This document shows, piece after piece, positions 48,501-56,536 of a DNA stretch of 64,000 nt (the first letter of the stretch is position 1; each line of letters starts with the position of its first letter). Made by a program: the position numbers and the translations under genes. The notes beneath the pieces were generated by a model. It had not been told where the DNA came from. It saw only the letters and a list, made by a program, of their open reading frames with translations, and did no database searches. The stretch is from Hyphomicrobiales bacterium (GTDB taxonomy: Bacteria > Pseudomonadota > Alphaproteobacteria > Rhizobiales > Beijerinckiaceae): positions 1 to 64,000 of the forward strand of contig JAPLOU010000051.1 of the NCBI GenBank assembly GCA_026400535.1. Reading direction: 5' to 3'.

Positions 48501-50012
48501 AGCTCGGTCCATACGTTGGTGACCACCAACGAGCGGATCAGGACCGAGCTCGGCGGCACGCTGGACCGGCTGGGTGAGGCCAATCGCCTGATGCAGCAGA
48601 TCGTCGCCAGCGCCAACACCAACCTTGCCGGCATTGGCGACAATCTCGGCGAGCGCGTCACCCAGTTGCAGGCCATCCTGACCGCCGTGTCTGACGAAAC
48701 CAGCCGCGCCAGCTCGCAGGTGGCCCAGCAGGTCGATGCGCTCAAGGGCGTGTCGCAGGGGGCCATCGTCCAGGCTTCCAGCCTTGTCGACCAGCTTGGC
48801 GACCAGGGGCGGACGCTGGCCGAGACGACCAAGGAGCACATCGCGGCGCTTTCGCAGGCGACGCGCCAGCTTGAAGCCGTGGAGAACAGGGTCGGCACGG
48901 TCCTGCAGGACCGCAAGCAGGGCCTCGAGGAGATACTCCACGCGATCTCGACGCGAACAGAGGACGTCGAATCGATCACGCGTTCGTTCACTGCACTGGT
49001 CGAAGATTCGCTCAAGGCTGCCGAGCAGCGCGCCCGCCAGATCGGGACTGTGTTGGCCGACAGCGCCGAAGCCACCAGCCACGCCATCTCGGACCATTTC
49101 GAGACCGTGCGCACCAACACCGGAAAGGAGCGAGAGCGCACTGCTGCTGCCCTTCGGGCGGCCTATGAAAGCGTCGCCGGCGATCTGGACGGCGGCCTCA
49201 CGCGCGTTACCGAACAGTTCCAGCAGACCGCTGCCGAGCTGCGCGCGATGAACGCCGAAATCCAGCGCGAACTGGAAGCGACCCGCGCCGAACTGCGCAA
49301 GGGCGTGCTCGACATGCCGCGCGAGACGCAGGAAACGACTGCCGCCATGCGGCGGGTCGTCGGCGATCAGATCAAGGCCCTGAACGAACTCTCCGATATC
49401 GTATCGCGTTCGGGTCGCACGCTGGATGTCGCGGCGCCGGAAGCGCCGCGCGCGAGGGTCGCACCGCCGCCGCTGGTTCAACCGCGCGTTGCCGAAGTCG
49501 CGCGCGAGGTTGCCGCGCCACGGGTGCCGTCCAGGCCGATGCCCGAACCCGTGCGGCGCGAAGAGCCTCCGATGGCGGAGCCTGCCCCGGCGCCGCGCGG
49601 GGGCTGGCTTTCGGACCTTCTGACCCGCGCCAGCCGCGAGGAGAAGCCGGCCGCGCAGCCAGGCGTGCCGATGCTGGAGAAGCTCGACTCACTCTCGGTC
49701 GATATCGCCCGGATGATCGACCATGACGCGGCCGTCGAATTGTGGGAGCGCTACAAGCGTGGCGAGCGGAACGTCTTCACGCGCCGCCTGTACACCTTGC
49801 AAGGCCAGCAGACCTTCGACGAAATCCGTCGCAGGTACCGGCGCGATGATGAGTTCAAGGAAACGGTCGACCGCTACATTGAGGAGTTCGAGCGGCTGCT
49901 CGACGAAGGCAGCAATGGCGGCCGCGACCAGACCATCGCCAACAGCTACCTGACATCCGAAACCGGCAAGGTCTACACCATGCTGGCCCATGCGAGTGGA
50001 CGGTTCGAGTAA
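45570..50012 (+). CDS. GPR/RgsE-like giant membrane-anchored polar-growth protein
   Basis: A 1480-residue protein. A short cytoplasmic region (1-110) precedes two membrane segments, at about 111-130 (PYLIALLGSLLWTGGIGFLL) and 152-174. From residue 282 a helical core of 33 gap-free 22-residue units runs to 1007. Then come more helices, a proline-rich linker (about 1290-1355) and a conserved C-terminus (LSVDIARMIDHDAAVELWER, RRLYTLQGQQTFDEIRRRY, TGKVYTMLAHA). Agrobacterium GPR and Sinorhizobium RgsE, which organise the growing pole, have this apolipoprotein-like build and are longer. The family assignment is from recall. A bidirectional terminator follows. Confidence 0.8.
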   Translation: MSKIKKQTDPTEAALSAIEEALNQEMARAASDARQGAVAVDPPEPRLPSVGDRELGAIEPKPTAPASLPSGPPRAAAPAVVAPDTSRVANDDGRNMSDLIQSFSAKPSRRPYLIALLGSLLWTGGIGFLLHDQHGGLAPAMTAVMAFNPGQLAILGGVLLLPIFLMFALAGIYVRTSEMRLSSRAMTNVAMRLSAPETVASDSMVSLSQAIRREVSAMGDGIERAVARAGELETIVRSEISTLERAYSDNEVRLRALIDELVTQREAIVTNSDRVKTAISGAHENLSRDLETASRSIADAVNTVGERVTGALGSKGEEITGALSRAGDKMVDQIGMRGTDLVERLQMTSSEVSERLTKASETIAGSLDDRSNQIAQRLESTSLAVAGELDTRSQAVVARLAASTEHVTAQLDAKSQEITASLERTGSVLTEGLTGGAREVTRSIAETGRSVAEAIAARASEVNDTLSQTGTRLSSDIASRGEEVVSRFNATGSELIGLLSTRSGEVMSTFQNSGEMLATTIAESGSALTGQIAAAGAAIHQTLTVNGKSVADELEARTANLREVIETRTAEAKGVFATATETLQQRLAAESETARGLIASTGKEIVMALAGQGARVNEALAANGASILQTVEVRGKELEASFAGRLVALEDIIVHRGGLLTEKISTDSARFTEEMGQRLMQIETLLTKEGEQLIDRLTQRTDSAAMTLVARTSEAAEAMESQIKAFEDRSGAKSAEIANSLDSLIARIDINLGNRAQVLNEALVERTVDIARVLAEGGRDVTQALAAKADEIGAVVTSKSEALTLTLSTKADEINNTLGGRALEIADTLDQRIARFEERVVNRLDAVSGTLDERSRLIAETLQAKSDGISATLGARAEDLRQLFDDKGTGVVTALGQRGEIIASDIAAIGQAVVTTIESRGASIVEGLRERGGEITTALQASSAYLTTELDQRTGAIAAALASSQEQLRQTLDNGTASSVHTLVTTNERIRTELGGTLDRLGEANRLMQQIVASANTNLAGIGDNLGERVTQLQAILTAVSDETSRASSQVAQQVDALKGVSQGAIVQASSLVDQLGDQGRTLAETTKEHIAALSQATRQLEAVENRVGTVLQDRKQGLEEILHAISTRTEDVESITRSFTALVEDSLKAAEQRARQIGTVLADSAEATSHAISDHFETVRTNTGKERERTAAALRAAYESVAGDLDGGLTRVTEQFQQTAAELRAMNAEIQRELEATRAELRKGVLDMPRETQETTAAMRRVVGDQIKALNELSDIVSRSGRTLDVAAPEAPRARVAPPPLVQPRVAEVAREVAAPRVPSRPMPEPVRREEPPMAEPAPAPRGGWLSDLLTRASREEKPAAQPGVPMLEKLDSLSVDIARMIDHDAAVELWERYKRGERNVFTRRLYTLQGQQTFDEIRRRYRRDDEFKETVDRYIEEFERLLDEGSNGGRDQTIANSYLTSETGKVYTMLAHASGRFE
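46413..48590 (+). repeat. 33 consecutive 22-residue (66-bp) protein repeats
   Basis: The translation can be cut every 22 residues without a single gap, from AHENLSRDLE to LDRLGEANRL. Units include RASEVNDTLSQTGTRLSSDI and RGEEVVSRFNATGSELIGLL. Hydrophobic residues recur at positions 5, 9, 16 and 20, with Arg/Lys at position 1 and often Gly at 13. This is a double hendecad (11 plus 11). The DNA copies are diverged, so the repeat is old and held by protein structure. Confidence 0.9.
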
Positions 50013-50050
50013 GCGAGATCCAACCAGAACAAGAGCGAGGCCGAGAAGGG

Positions 50051-50077
50051 AAAAGGCGCCCGCCCAGGGCGCTTTTT
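50051..50077. terminator. Bidirectional Rho-independent terminator
   Basis: AAAAGGCGCCC, a GCCCA loop, then GGGCGCTTTTT: the A and T runs flank a GC stem, so it works on both strands. It sits between the GPR-like gene (plus) and the auxiliary lipoprotein gene (minus) and touches the stop codon of the latter. Confidence 0.88.
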
Positions 50078-50703
50078 CATTCTGCGGAGCGCGCTCCGCT
50101 GCGCCCGTCCCAACGGACGATGTCGCGCAAGACCTGCGACATGGCGGCGTCCAGCGCCTGAGCCGCAGCCGGGCCGGAAATGCTGGCGATGGGCACGCGC
50201 GCAGCAAAGCCGCGTGCGGCGGTGACTTTCCCGGACCGGTCGCCAATGATGCGCACCGTGACTTCGACCACCGCCTGGTTGGTCTCGGTCTCGATCCCGA
50301 AGCTACGGATGTCTGTACTGAGCGCGAGATCCGGCACAATGCGGTCGCCGGGCCGCCCGACCCGGCCGAGCCGCGACGCGTTCTCGAAGGTCTGGATCAG
50401 GCGGGTCTGGAACAGCTTCGGCAGCCTGTCGGCCCACTGGGCATCGCGGAGATAGGAGAGCGCACTGCCTTCGCGCACCAGGATTCGGTCTGAGTCGAGC
50501 GCCTGCACCGTGGTCGGCTCGTTGATCACCAGTTGCGCGCGCAGGCCCGAAACCGAGCCGATACTGGCCGGCGCCGTCAGGTCGTAGGTCATCCGTTCGG
50601 GCGATCCGCTGCAGGCAGCCAACCCGCCCGGAATGGCCAGCATGAGCGCCAGTGCGGGAGCGGATCGGGGCAGACAACGTACCAGGCAGGAGCAAAGATG
50701 CAT
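50077..50703 (-). CDS. ABC-type transport auxiliary lipoprotein (Mla/Mce system)
   Basis: A 208-residue protein with a lipoprotein signal (LMLAIPGGLAACSG, lipid-attached cysteine near 31). Its domain is typical of auxiliary lipoproteins of MCE transporters (LRAQLVINEPTTVQALDSDR, ALSYLRDAQWADRLPKLFQT). It would sit in the outer-membrane inner leaflet or periplasm and help MlaD-type proteins move lipids. It is the last gene of the operon that includes MlaE, MlaF and MlaD. Confidence 0.86.
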   Translation of the reverse strand: MHLCSCLVRCLPRSAPALALMLAIPGGLAACSGSPERMTYDLTAPASIGSVSGLRAQLVINEPTTVQALDSDRILVREGSALSYLRDAQWADRLPKLFQTRLIQTFENASRLGRVGRPGDRIVPDLALSTDIRSFGIETETNQAVVEVTVRIIGDRSGKVTAARGFAARVPIASISGPAAAQALDAAMSQVLRDIVRWDGRSGARSAE

Positions 50704-50832
50704 CGTCGATGATTTTCAGACCGGCGCCGCCAAAAGGGCCCTTGACGACCCAATCGCAAACGGCGTGTGGACACAACCCCCGGCCCGGGGCCGGCAACAG
50801 CAAATCACAGGCTGTGATCGGTCAGACATCGC

Positions 50833-51978
50833 TCACCGGCGGCCCGTATAATCCGGGATGCCCGGCTTGTTGCCGAACAGAAGCTGCTGCGGGTTGCGCT
50901 CGAAACTGCGCAGCGTCCGGTTCAGATCGTTCAGTGTCTTGCGGCCATCGCTGGCCAGAGCCTCGATGTCGCGAAGGCCTGGACCGGTGAAGCGGCTGAT
51001 GCCGGTGGTGATCTCGGCTGTGCGCTTGTCGAGATTGTCAGCAAGGGAGCGGATCGACCGGGCGGCCGCCCCGACATCGGCGAATGCGCCCTGACCTTCG
51101 CCGCCGCCGGCGGATCCGAGGAAGGCCTGCGCGCCCTTGAGAACGCCCTCGACCTGATCGGCAGCCCGATTGAGCTTGTCCGTGAGGCCGGCCACTGACT
51201 GGATGGTTCTGGTGACGTCCCCGGAACCGCCGGCGAGCGCGCTCGTGAATGTATCGATGTTGTCGACGCTGCGGTTGATCTTGCCGATGTCGATCCGTTT
51301 GGCTATGCCCGAGAGATCGCGGCTGAACTCCTCAAGTTGCGTTGCGAGAGGCCCAACCCTCTCGGCTGCTGCCGAAATACTGGCCAGCATCTTGCTGATG
51401 CCCTCGGAATTGTTGCCGAGCGCGGCGGAGAATTTCTCGACATTCTTGATCGTGTTCGCAATTGACTTGTCGTTGTCGTCGACCAGTTTTCCGATTCGCT
51501 CGAACAAATCGTCGGTGCGCCGCGCCACATTGCGGACGGTCTCGAGCAGGTCCTGCACCTCTGAACGTTCGGCGATAATGGTTGGCTGCGGCTGACCTGC
51601 CTTCGCCTGCAGCGGAGGCGCATCAACCTTGCCGCCGAGCAGCTGGATGGCGACCACCCCGGCCAGGCCCTGCGATTCAATGCGCGCCCGGGTGTCTTCG
51701 CGGATCGGCGTGTTGTTGGCGACTTCCGCGATGGCGAAGATCGAGCGCGGGTCATCGGGGAAGAGCTGGATGTCCTTGACTTCGCCGACCCGAAACCCGT
51801 TGAAGAGCACGTTGGAGCCGCGCGTCAGGCCGGTCACGGAGCCGGAAAACACGATCCGGATCTCCCGCCGGTCCGCGCCGCCGCCAAGTCCGGAAAACCA
51901 AGACACGAAACCGAACGCCGCACCCAGCACCGCGAGCGTGAACAGTCCGATTAACGCATAGTTGGCGCGGGTTTCCAT
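50833..51978 (-). CDS. MlaD-family (MCE domain) lipid-transport protein
   Basis: A 381-residue protein with one N-terminal membrane anchor (YALIGLFTLAVLGAAFGFVS), an MCE domain (about 40-120, with GSVTGLTRGSNVLFNGFRVG) and a long helical C-terminal part (from about residue 130). Such proteins form hexameric rings or tubes that carry phospholipids across the periplasm. It lies ten bases downstream of the ATPase gene. The long helical tail suggests a needle-like channel, longer than E. coli MlaD (about 180 residues). Confidence 0.92.
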   Translation of the reverse strand: METRANYALIGLFTLAVLGAAFGFVSWFSGLGGGADRREIRIVFSGSVTGLTRGSNVLFNGFRVGEVKDIQLFPDDPRSIFAIAEVANNTPIREDTRARIESQGLAGVVAIQLLGGKVDAPPLQAKAGQPQPTIIAERSEVQDLLETVRNVARRTDDLFERIGKLVDDNDKSIANTIKNVEKFSAALGNNSEGISKMLASISAAAERVGPLATQLEEFSRDLSGIAKRIDIGKINRSVDNIDTFTSALAGGSGDVTRTIQSVAGLTDKLNRAADQVEGVLKGAQAFLGSAGGGEGQGAFADVGAAARSIRSLADNLDKRTAEITTGISRFTGPGLRDIEALASDGRKTLNDLNRTLRSFERNPQQLLFGNKPGIPDYTGRR

Positions 51979-51988
51979 CGTGGTCTTG

Positions 51989-52780
51989 TCAGCCTTTCAT
52001 GCGTGCGAGCGCACGCTTGCCGCGGAAATAGGACTTCACCCAAGGATGCGTGCTCGACAGCATATCCTTCAGCTCACCGACGGCCACGACCTTCTTGTCC
52101 GCCAATGCGGCGATTCTGTCACACGAGGAAGCCAAGCTGTCGAGATCGTGGGTTACCATGAACACCGTCAACCCCAAAGTCTGCTGCAAGGTCCGGATCA
52201 GATCGTCAAAATCGGCGGCGCCGATGGGATCTAGCCCCGATGTCGGCTCATCAAGGAACACAACCTCCGGATCAAGCGCCAGCGCCCGCGCCAGCGCCGC
52301 CCGCTTGATCATGCCGCCGGAGAGTTGAGACGGAAACTTGTCGCCCGCGTCGGGCCTGAGCCCGACCATCTCAATCTTGAGCGCGGCCAGATCGTTCATC
52401 ATCGTCGGCGAGAGATCGAGATACTCGCGCATCGGAACCTGAATATTCTGCGCAACCGTGAGCGATGAGAACAGCGCGCCGTGCTGGAACATCACGCCCC
52501 AGCGCTTCTCGAGCGCGCGCTTGCCAGCTTCCGAGACCGAATCAAGGTCGGTGTCGAATACCGAGATCGTGCCACCCTGCTTTTCGACAAGCCCGAGGAT
52601 CGCCCGCGTCAGAACGGACTTGCCCGTGCCCGACCCGCCGACAAAACCAAGGATTTCGCCGCGCCGCACATCCAGTGACAGGCGGTCGAGGATGGTCTTG
52701 TCGCCAAAGGCCACGACCAGGTTGCGCACCTTGATGATCAGGTCCTGATCGGCTTGGGGCGAGGCGTCCATCACGGTCAA
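51989..52780 (-). CDS. MlaF-type ABC ATPase
   Basis: A 263-residue ATPase with Walker A GGSGTGKSVLTRAILGL, Q-loop VMFQHGALFSSLTVAQNI, signature LSGGMIKRAALARALALD and Walker B VVFLDEPTSGLDPI. The HGALFSSLTV and SGGMxKRAALARA wording is characteristic of the Mla/Mce/Ttg2A branch. It powers the MlaE permease. Its start overlaps the mlaE stop by four bases. Confidence 0.94.
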   Translation of the reverse strand: MTVMDASPQADQDLIIKVRNLVVAFGDKTILDRLSLDVRRGEILGFVGGSGTGKSVLTRAILGLVEKQGGTISVFDTDLDSVSEAGKRALEKRWGVMFQHGALFSSLTVAQNIQVPMREYLDLSPTMMNDLAALKIEMVGLRPDAGDKFPSQLSGGMIKRAALARALALDPEVVFLDEPTSGLDPIGAADFDDLIRTLQQTLGLTVFMVTHDLDSLASSCDRIAALADKKVVAVGELKDMLSSTHPWVKSYFRGKRALARMKG

Positions 52781-53916
52781 AACCGGATCGAGGCAAAGAA
52801 CATGGCAAACAGTCCGTCAAGCACAATGACCATGAAGATCGACTTGACCACGGATGCCGTGACCTGCTGACCCAGCGACTCAGCCGAACCCTTCACGTTC
52901 AAGCCCTCAATACAGGCGATGGCGCCGATGACGACAGCCATGAACGGCGCCTTGATCAGGCCGACCGAGAAATGCCGGTGATTGATGACGCTCTGAAGAC
53001 GCGACAGAAAGGTTTCGGGCGCAATGCCGCCGTATATCCACGAGACGAGGCCGGCACCGAACAGGCCGGCCAAGGAGGCGAGGAAACTCAGGATTGGCAT
53101 GGCGATGATCAGCGCCAGGATCCGCGGTACCACCAGCACGTCGACCGGATTGAGCCCCATAACGCGCAGGGCGTCGATCTCCTCCCGCATCTTCATAGAG
53201 CCGATTTCCGCGGTGAAAGCCGAGCCTGAGCGGCCTGCAACCATGATGGCGCAAAGCAGGAGCGCAAGTTCACGCAAGGTGATGATTCCGACGAGGTCCA
53301 CCACGAATGCTGTCGCACCGAAGCGGCGGAGCTGGAAGATCCCCTGCTGGGCGACGATGCAGCCCACCAGGAACGTGATCAGGATGATAATCGGAGCGCC
53401 GCGAAAGGCGATCAGTTCAAGCTGAGTGACCAGAGACGCCCAGCGGAACGAGGCCGGACGCAGCATGACCCGCCCGATCGCGACCACGACTTCTCCGATG
53501 AAACTGATGCCGCGCACCAGATCCTGTCCGGCATGAACCACCGTCTGCCCGACATCGGCGAGCAGTTCAACCAACCGCGAGCGCCGGGGCGAAACCATCG
53601 GCTCGTTGCGGTGCCGGACGGCGCCGATCAGCGCCAGGTGCCGGTCCGATGCGTCCGGCATCTCGACCTTGACCCCGTCGCTGCCCAGCCGATGGCTGAT
53701 CTGATCGATCACCAGTGCGCCAAGGGTGTCGAGGCGGTCAAGGCGCTTGAGATCAAGCGACGCCTTGCGGACCTCGCCCAGACCCACCAGCAATTCCCCC
53801 ATGATGATCTCAAGGCGGCGGCCGTGATCGAGAGTCCACTCGCCGGTCAGGATGATCGTCGCTTGGTCCTGTGCAAAGGTGATCTCGAAGGCAGGATTTG
53901 ACAGCGTTGTTGTCAT
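52777..53916 (-). CDS. MlaE-type permease with N-terminal STAS domain
   Basis: A 379-residue protein. Residues 1-110 form a STAS-like domain (TLDHGRRLEIIMGELL, KRLDRLDTLGALVIDQISHR). The rest is a MlaE/YrbE permease with AFRGAPIIILITFLVGCIVA, REIDALRVMGLNPVDVLVVP and a C-terminal membrane helix. In E. coli the STAS partner, MlaB, is separate; here it is fused to the permease. The start overlaps the stop of the upstream MFS gene (ATGA) and the stop overlaps the ATPase start, giving a coupled chain. Confidence 0.94.
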   Translation of the reverse strand: MTTTLSNPAFEITFAQDQATIILTGEWTLDHGRRLEIIMGELLVGLGEVRKASLDLKRLDRLDTLGALVIDQISHRLGSDGVKVEMPDASDRHLALIGAVRHRNEPMVSPRRSRLVELLADVGQTVVHAGQDLVRGISFIGEVVVAIGRVMLRPASFRWASLVTQLELIAFRGAPIIILITFLVGCIVAQQGIFQLRRFGATAFVVDLVGIITLRELALLLCAIMVAGRSGSAFTAEIGSMKMREEIDALRVMGLNPVDVLVVPRILALIIAMPILSFLASLAGLFGAGLVSWIYGGIAPETFLSRLQSVINHRHFSVGLIKAPFMAVVIGAIACIEGLNVKGSAESLGQQVTASVVKSIFMVIVLDGLFAMFFASIRF

Positions 53917-55199
53917 GGCTCCGGCTCAAGACGGACGTTGGCACGGCGCGCGTCCGTATCCAGAACTAGCGCGCCTCCTGCATCCGTGTCGAGCAAAACA
54001 CGCCGCGCGTGAAGTGCCGCCGCCACGAGGATCGCGAGGCCAGCCATGGCGATCGGCAGCATCGCCAGGAAGCCGATTGCGCCAAACCGTGCATACAGCA
54101 CGCCCGATAGCAGGGTGGCCGCGCCCATCAGGCAGGCATTGACCGCCGACAAACGCCCCTGGATCGACGCGCCGCGGCCACCAGGCGATAAAATGGCGAG
54201 AATGGCCATCACGCCGAGCAGTTGTGCCCCGAAACTCACCGCATGGAGAGCCTGCACGGCCATGATCGCCGGCAGACTGACGGCAAAGGGCATGGCGGCA
54301 AAGCGAAGCACCGCCCCGATACCGGAGACGCCGAGGAACAGCGCGGCATTGCGGAAGCTGGCCGAGGCACCGCGCCCGAACCACCAGAGCATCCCGATCT
54401 CGGACACCACGCTGACGGCCCAAAGCACGCCGATGGTGCTGTCGTCGATCCCGAGCCCGCGCCAGTGCAGGGTCGCAAAGCCGTACAGCATGGCATGGCT
54501 GGCGTTGATCAGAGCCGAAGCGATGATCACCAGCCACAACAAAACGCGGCGCTGCGGGTCGATGGCTTCCGGGGTCCTGTCCGCCCATGTCACGGCGCGG
54601 GGCATCCGCTCCTCCGGCGCGAGCGCCGCGGTGGCCGCCGCCACGAGACAGCACGCGCTGAGCGCATAGGGCAGCGTGCCAATGCCCAGGCGCGACACCA
54701 TCACGCCGGCCAGCACGCTCATGACCAGGAACGAAACCGAGCCCCAGAGGCGCATGCGCGCGAAATTGAGCTGCGGCTGGCGTTTCACTCCTGCCACGGT
54801 GAGGTGGTCGCCGAGCGGAATTACGCCAGCTGTTAACACCGCGATGCACGCCATTGCGGCCATCACTGCCTCCACCGACGGCAGCCTCGTCAAGCCAAGA
54901 TAGGCCCCCGCGCACAGCACCTGGAGCAGCACCAGCACTCGCGCTGCGCCCCAGGGCCGGTCGCCAAGCGACGCGATCGGCTGGGTTGCGAGCATCCGGA
55001 CAATCATGCCCATCGCCAGCGTGAAGCCGATCTGCTGCTCGCTCAGACCCTGCGATAACAGCCAGGCCGGCATGAACGGCATATAGATGCCGATTCCTGC
55101 GAAATTGGCGGCCTGCAGCGCGCTGAGGCGTAGCATGACGCTGCGCTGCGAAAGGGGCCCGGAAGGCGGCGCCGTGGCCGATGCAGGTTCATCCGACAT
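53913..55199 (-). CDS. MFS transporter (HcaT/3-phenylpropionate-type, MFS_1-like)
   Basis: A 428-residue protein with twelve predicted helices. The N-terminal half (LSALQAANFAGIGIYMPFMP, LATQPIASLGDRPW) resembles the MFS_1-like group that includes HcaT. I place the start at 55199 (MSDEPASATAPP); ATGs at 55223 and 55277 are alternatives and none has a clear ribosome site. The stop overlaps the mlaE start, so it heads the lipid-transport operon. Whether it flips or exports a lipid-linked compound is unknown. Confidence 0.82.
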   Translation of the reverse strand: MSDEPASATAPPSGPLSQRSVMLRLSALQAANFAGIGIYMPFMPAWLLSQGLSEQQIGFTLAMGMIVRMLATQPIASLGDRPWGAARVLVLLQVLCAGAYLGLTRLPSVEAVMAAMACIAVLTAGVIPLGDHLTVAGVKRQPQLNFARMRLWGSVSFLVMSVLAGVMVSRLGIGTLPYALSACCLVAAATAALAPEERMPRAVTWADRTPEAIDPQRRVLLWLVIIASALINASHAMLYGFATLHWRGLGIDDSTIGVLWAVSVVSEIGMLWWFGRGASASFRNAALFLGVSGIGAVLRFAAMPFAVSLPAIMAVQALHAVSFGAQLLGVMAILAILSPGGRGASIQGRLSAVNACLMGAATLLSGVLYARFGAIGFLAMLPIAMAGLAILVAAALHARRVLLDTDAGGALVLDTDARRANVRLEPEP

Positions 55200-55298
55200 G
55201 GAGATTTTGTTTACCTTGAACATGTTAGTAATTTTCGAAGTACGTGCGCGCCAGTGGCGATTCGGTTCGGCAAACATGTGCTCCAGGCATGGCGACAG

Positions 55299-56438
55299 AT
55301 GACCAACGATCCAAGTTCACTCCCGGCGGTGTCGGAGGCTGACTACAACGCCATCGAACTGGCTGTGATGGAAACGGCCAGGGGGCGCTGGTTCTTGCGC
55401 GAGTTCGCTGCGCGCAACCGGCATGCCGACACCACAATGTTGCTCTCGGCCATCAGCCGTCTGGAACGGACGGTCAGCGGCGAAGACGCCTTCGCGCAGG
55501 TCGACCGGGTCCGCTCCGACCTTGTCGAAATGGCGAAATCAGTCTCAGGCCTGATGCTCGAACTGGAGACATCCGACGTCTCCGGTGCCGAAGGCGTGCG
55601 GCTCGGCGATGCCACCAGCGCGCTCGATGCGATTGTGAAGACGATCGAAAACGCCACGTCCGACATTCTGGCGGCCGCTGAAAGCATCCAGGAAATCGCC
55701 TGGCATCTGCGCGAACGGCAGATTGATGAGGCCGTCTGCGACAAGATCGATCATCTTGCCACCGAGATCTATACCGCCTGCGGCTTCCAGGACCTGACAG
55801 CCCAGCGGACGCAGAAAGTGGTCAGGACGCTGCGCTTTCTTGAAGAGCGGATCAACGCGCTGGTTGGTTTGTGGGCAGGGCCGGAAGGACACTCCGTAAC
55901 GGCCCCGGGGCTGATGTCCCAGGATGGTCATGAGTCCACCGTCTCCGGCGCGCGCTTTGCGGGGCCAGCCGACCTGACACAGCAGGACATCGACGTGGTG
56001 ATCGTCGATCCGCAGTCCGGAGGCAGGCAAGCTGCAGCCGGGGCGCTCGTGCAAGCCGAACCCGCCTTCCATGACGGCCCGGATCCGACCTTAAGCGCTG
56101 AGGATCCGCATGCGGGCGACGACATCGACTTTGCTCCGGTTGTGGACGAGCCCGACGCGGCGCATGATCCCGCTGCAGCGGTGGCTTTGGCCGCGCTCTC
56201 GGCCGACATGCCTGAGAACTTCACCGAAGACATCATGGCGTTCGAAGACCTCCAAGTGGTGATCGACGACACCGAGAATCTTGAGATCGAACGCGAGCCG
56301 GAAGCCGACCCGCCTGCCAAGGAGGATGCCCCTCCGGCGAAGCCTGCGCCTTCCAAGGCCGAGCCCTCCGGTGCCGCGATGTCACTGGCGCAGATCGATG
56401 CCCTTCCCACGACCGCGAAGGCGTTGATCTACGGCTGA
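55299..56438 (+). CDS. CheZ-like protein (putative CheY-P phosphatase)
   Basis: A 379-residue protein. Residues 10-200 form a long helical hairpin with the CheZ active-site-like segment CGFQDLTAQRTQKVV (Q164, D165). The following 180 residues are acidic and low in complexity, rich in Asp, Glu, Ala and Pro (EPEADPPAKEDAPPAKPAP), and end LAQIDALPTTAKALIYG, which resembles a CheY-binding tail. The start could also be 55254. It is divergent from the MFS gene. No other chemotaxis genes are nearby. Confidence 0.75.
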   Translation: MTNDPSSLPAVSEADYNAIELAVMETARGRWFLREFAARNRHADTTMLLSAISRLERTVSGEDAFAQVDRVRSDLVEMAKSVSGLMLELETSDVSGAEGVRLGDATSALDAIVKTIENATSDILAAAESIQEIAWHLRERQIDEAVCDKIDHLATEIYTACGFQDLTAQRTQKVVRTLRFLEERINALVGLWAGPEGHSVTAPGLMSQDGHESTVSGARFAGPADLTQQDIDVVIVDPQSGGRQAAAGALVQAEPAFHDGPDPTLSAEDPHAGDDIDFAPVVDEPDAAHDPAAAVALAALSADMPENFTEDIMAFEDLQVVIDDTENLEIEREPEADPPAKEDAPPAKPAPSKAEPSGAAMSLAQIDALPTTAKALIYG

Positions 56439-56536
56439 GCGGCCTGCCGCTGGCGCGCAGGTTCCCGTACGATTTTGCGCTGGCGCCGTGGCGATGCATG
56501 CCGCATGACATCACGGTCTTTATGGGGAGTTGTTGG

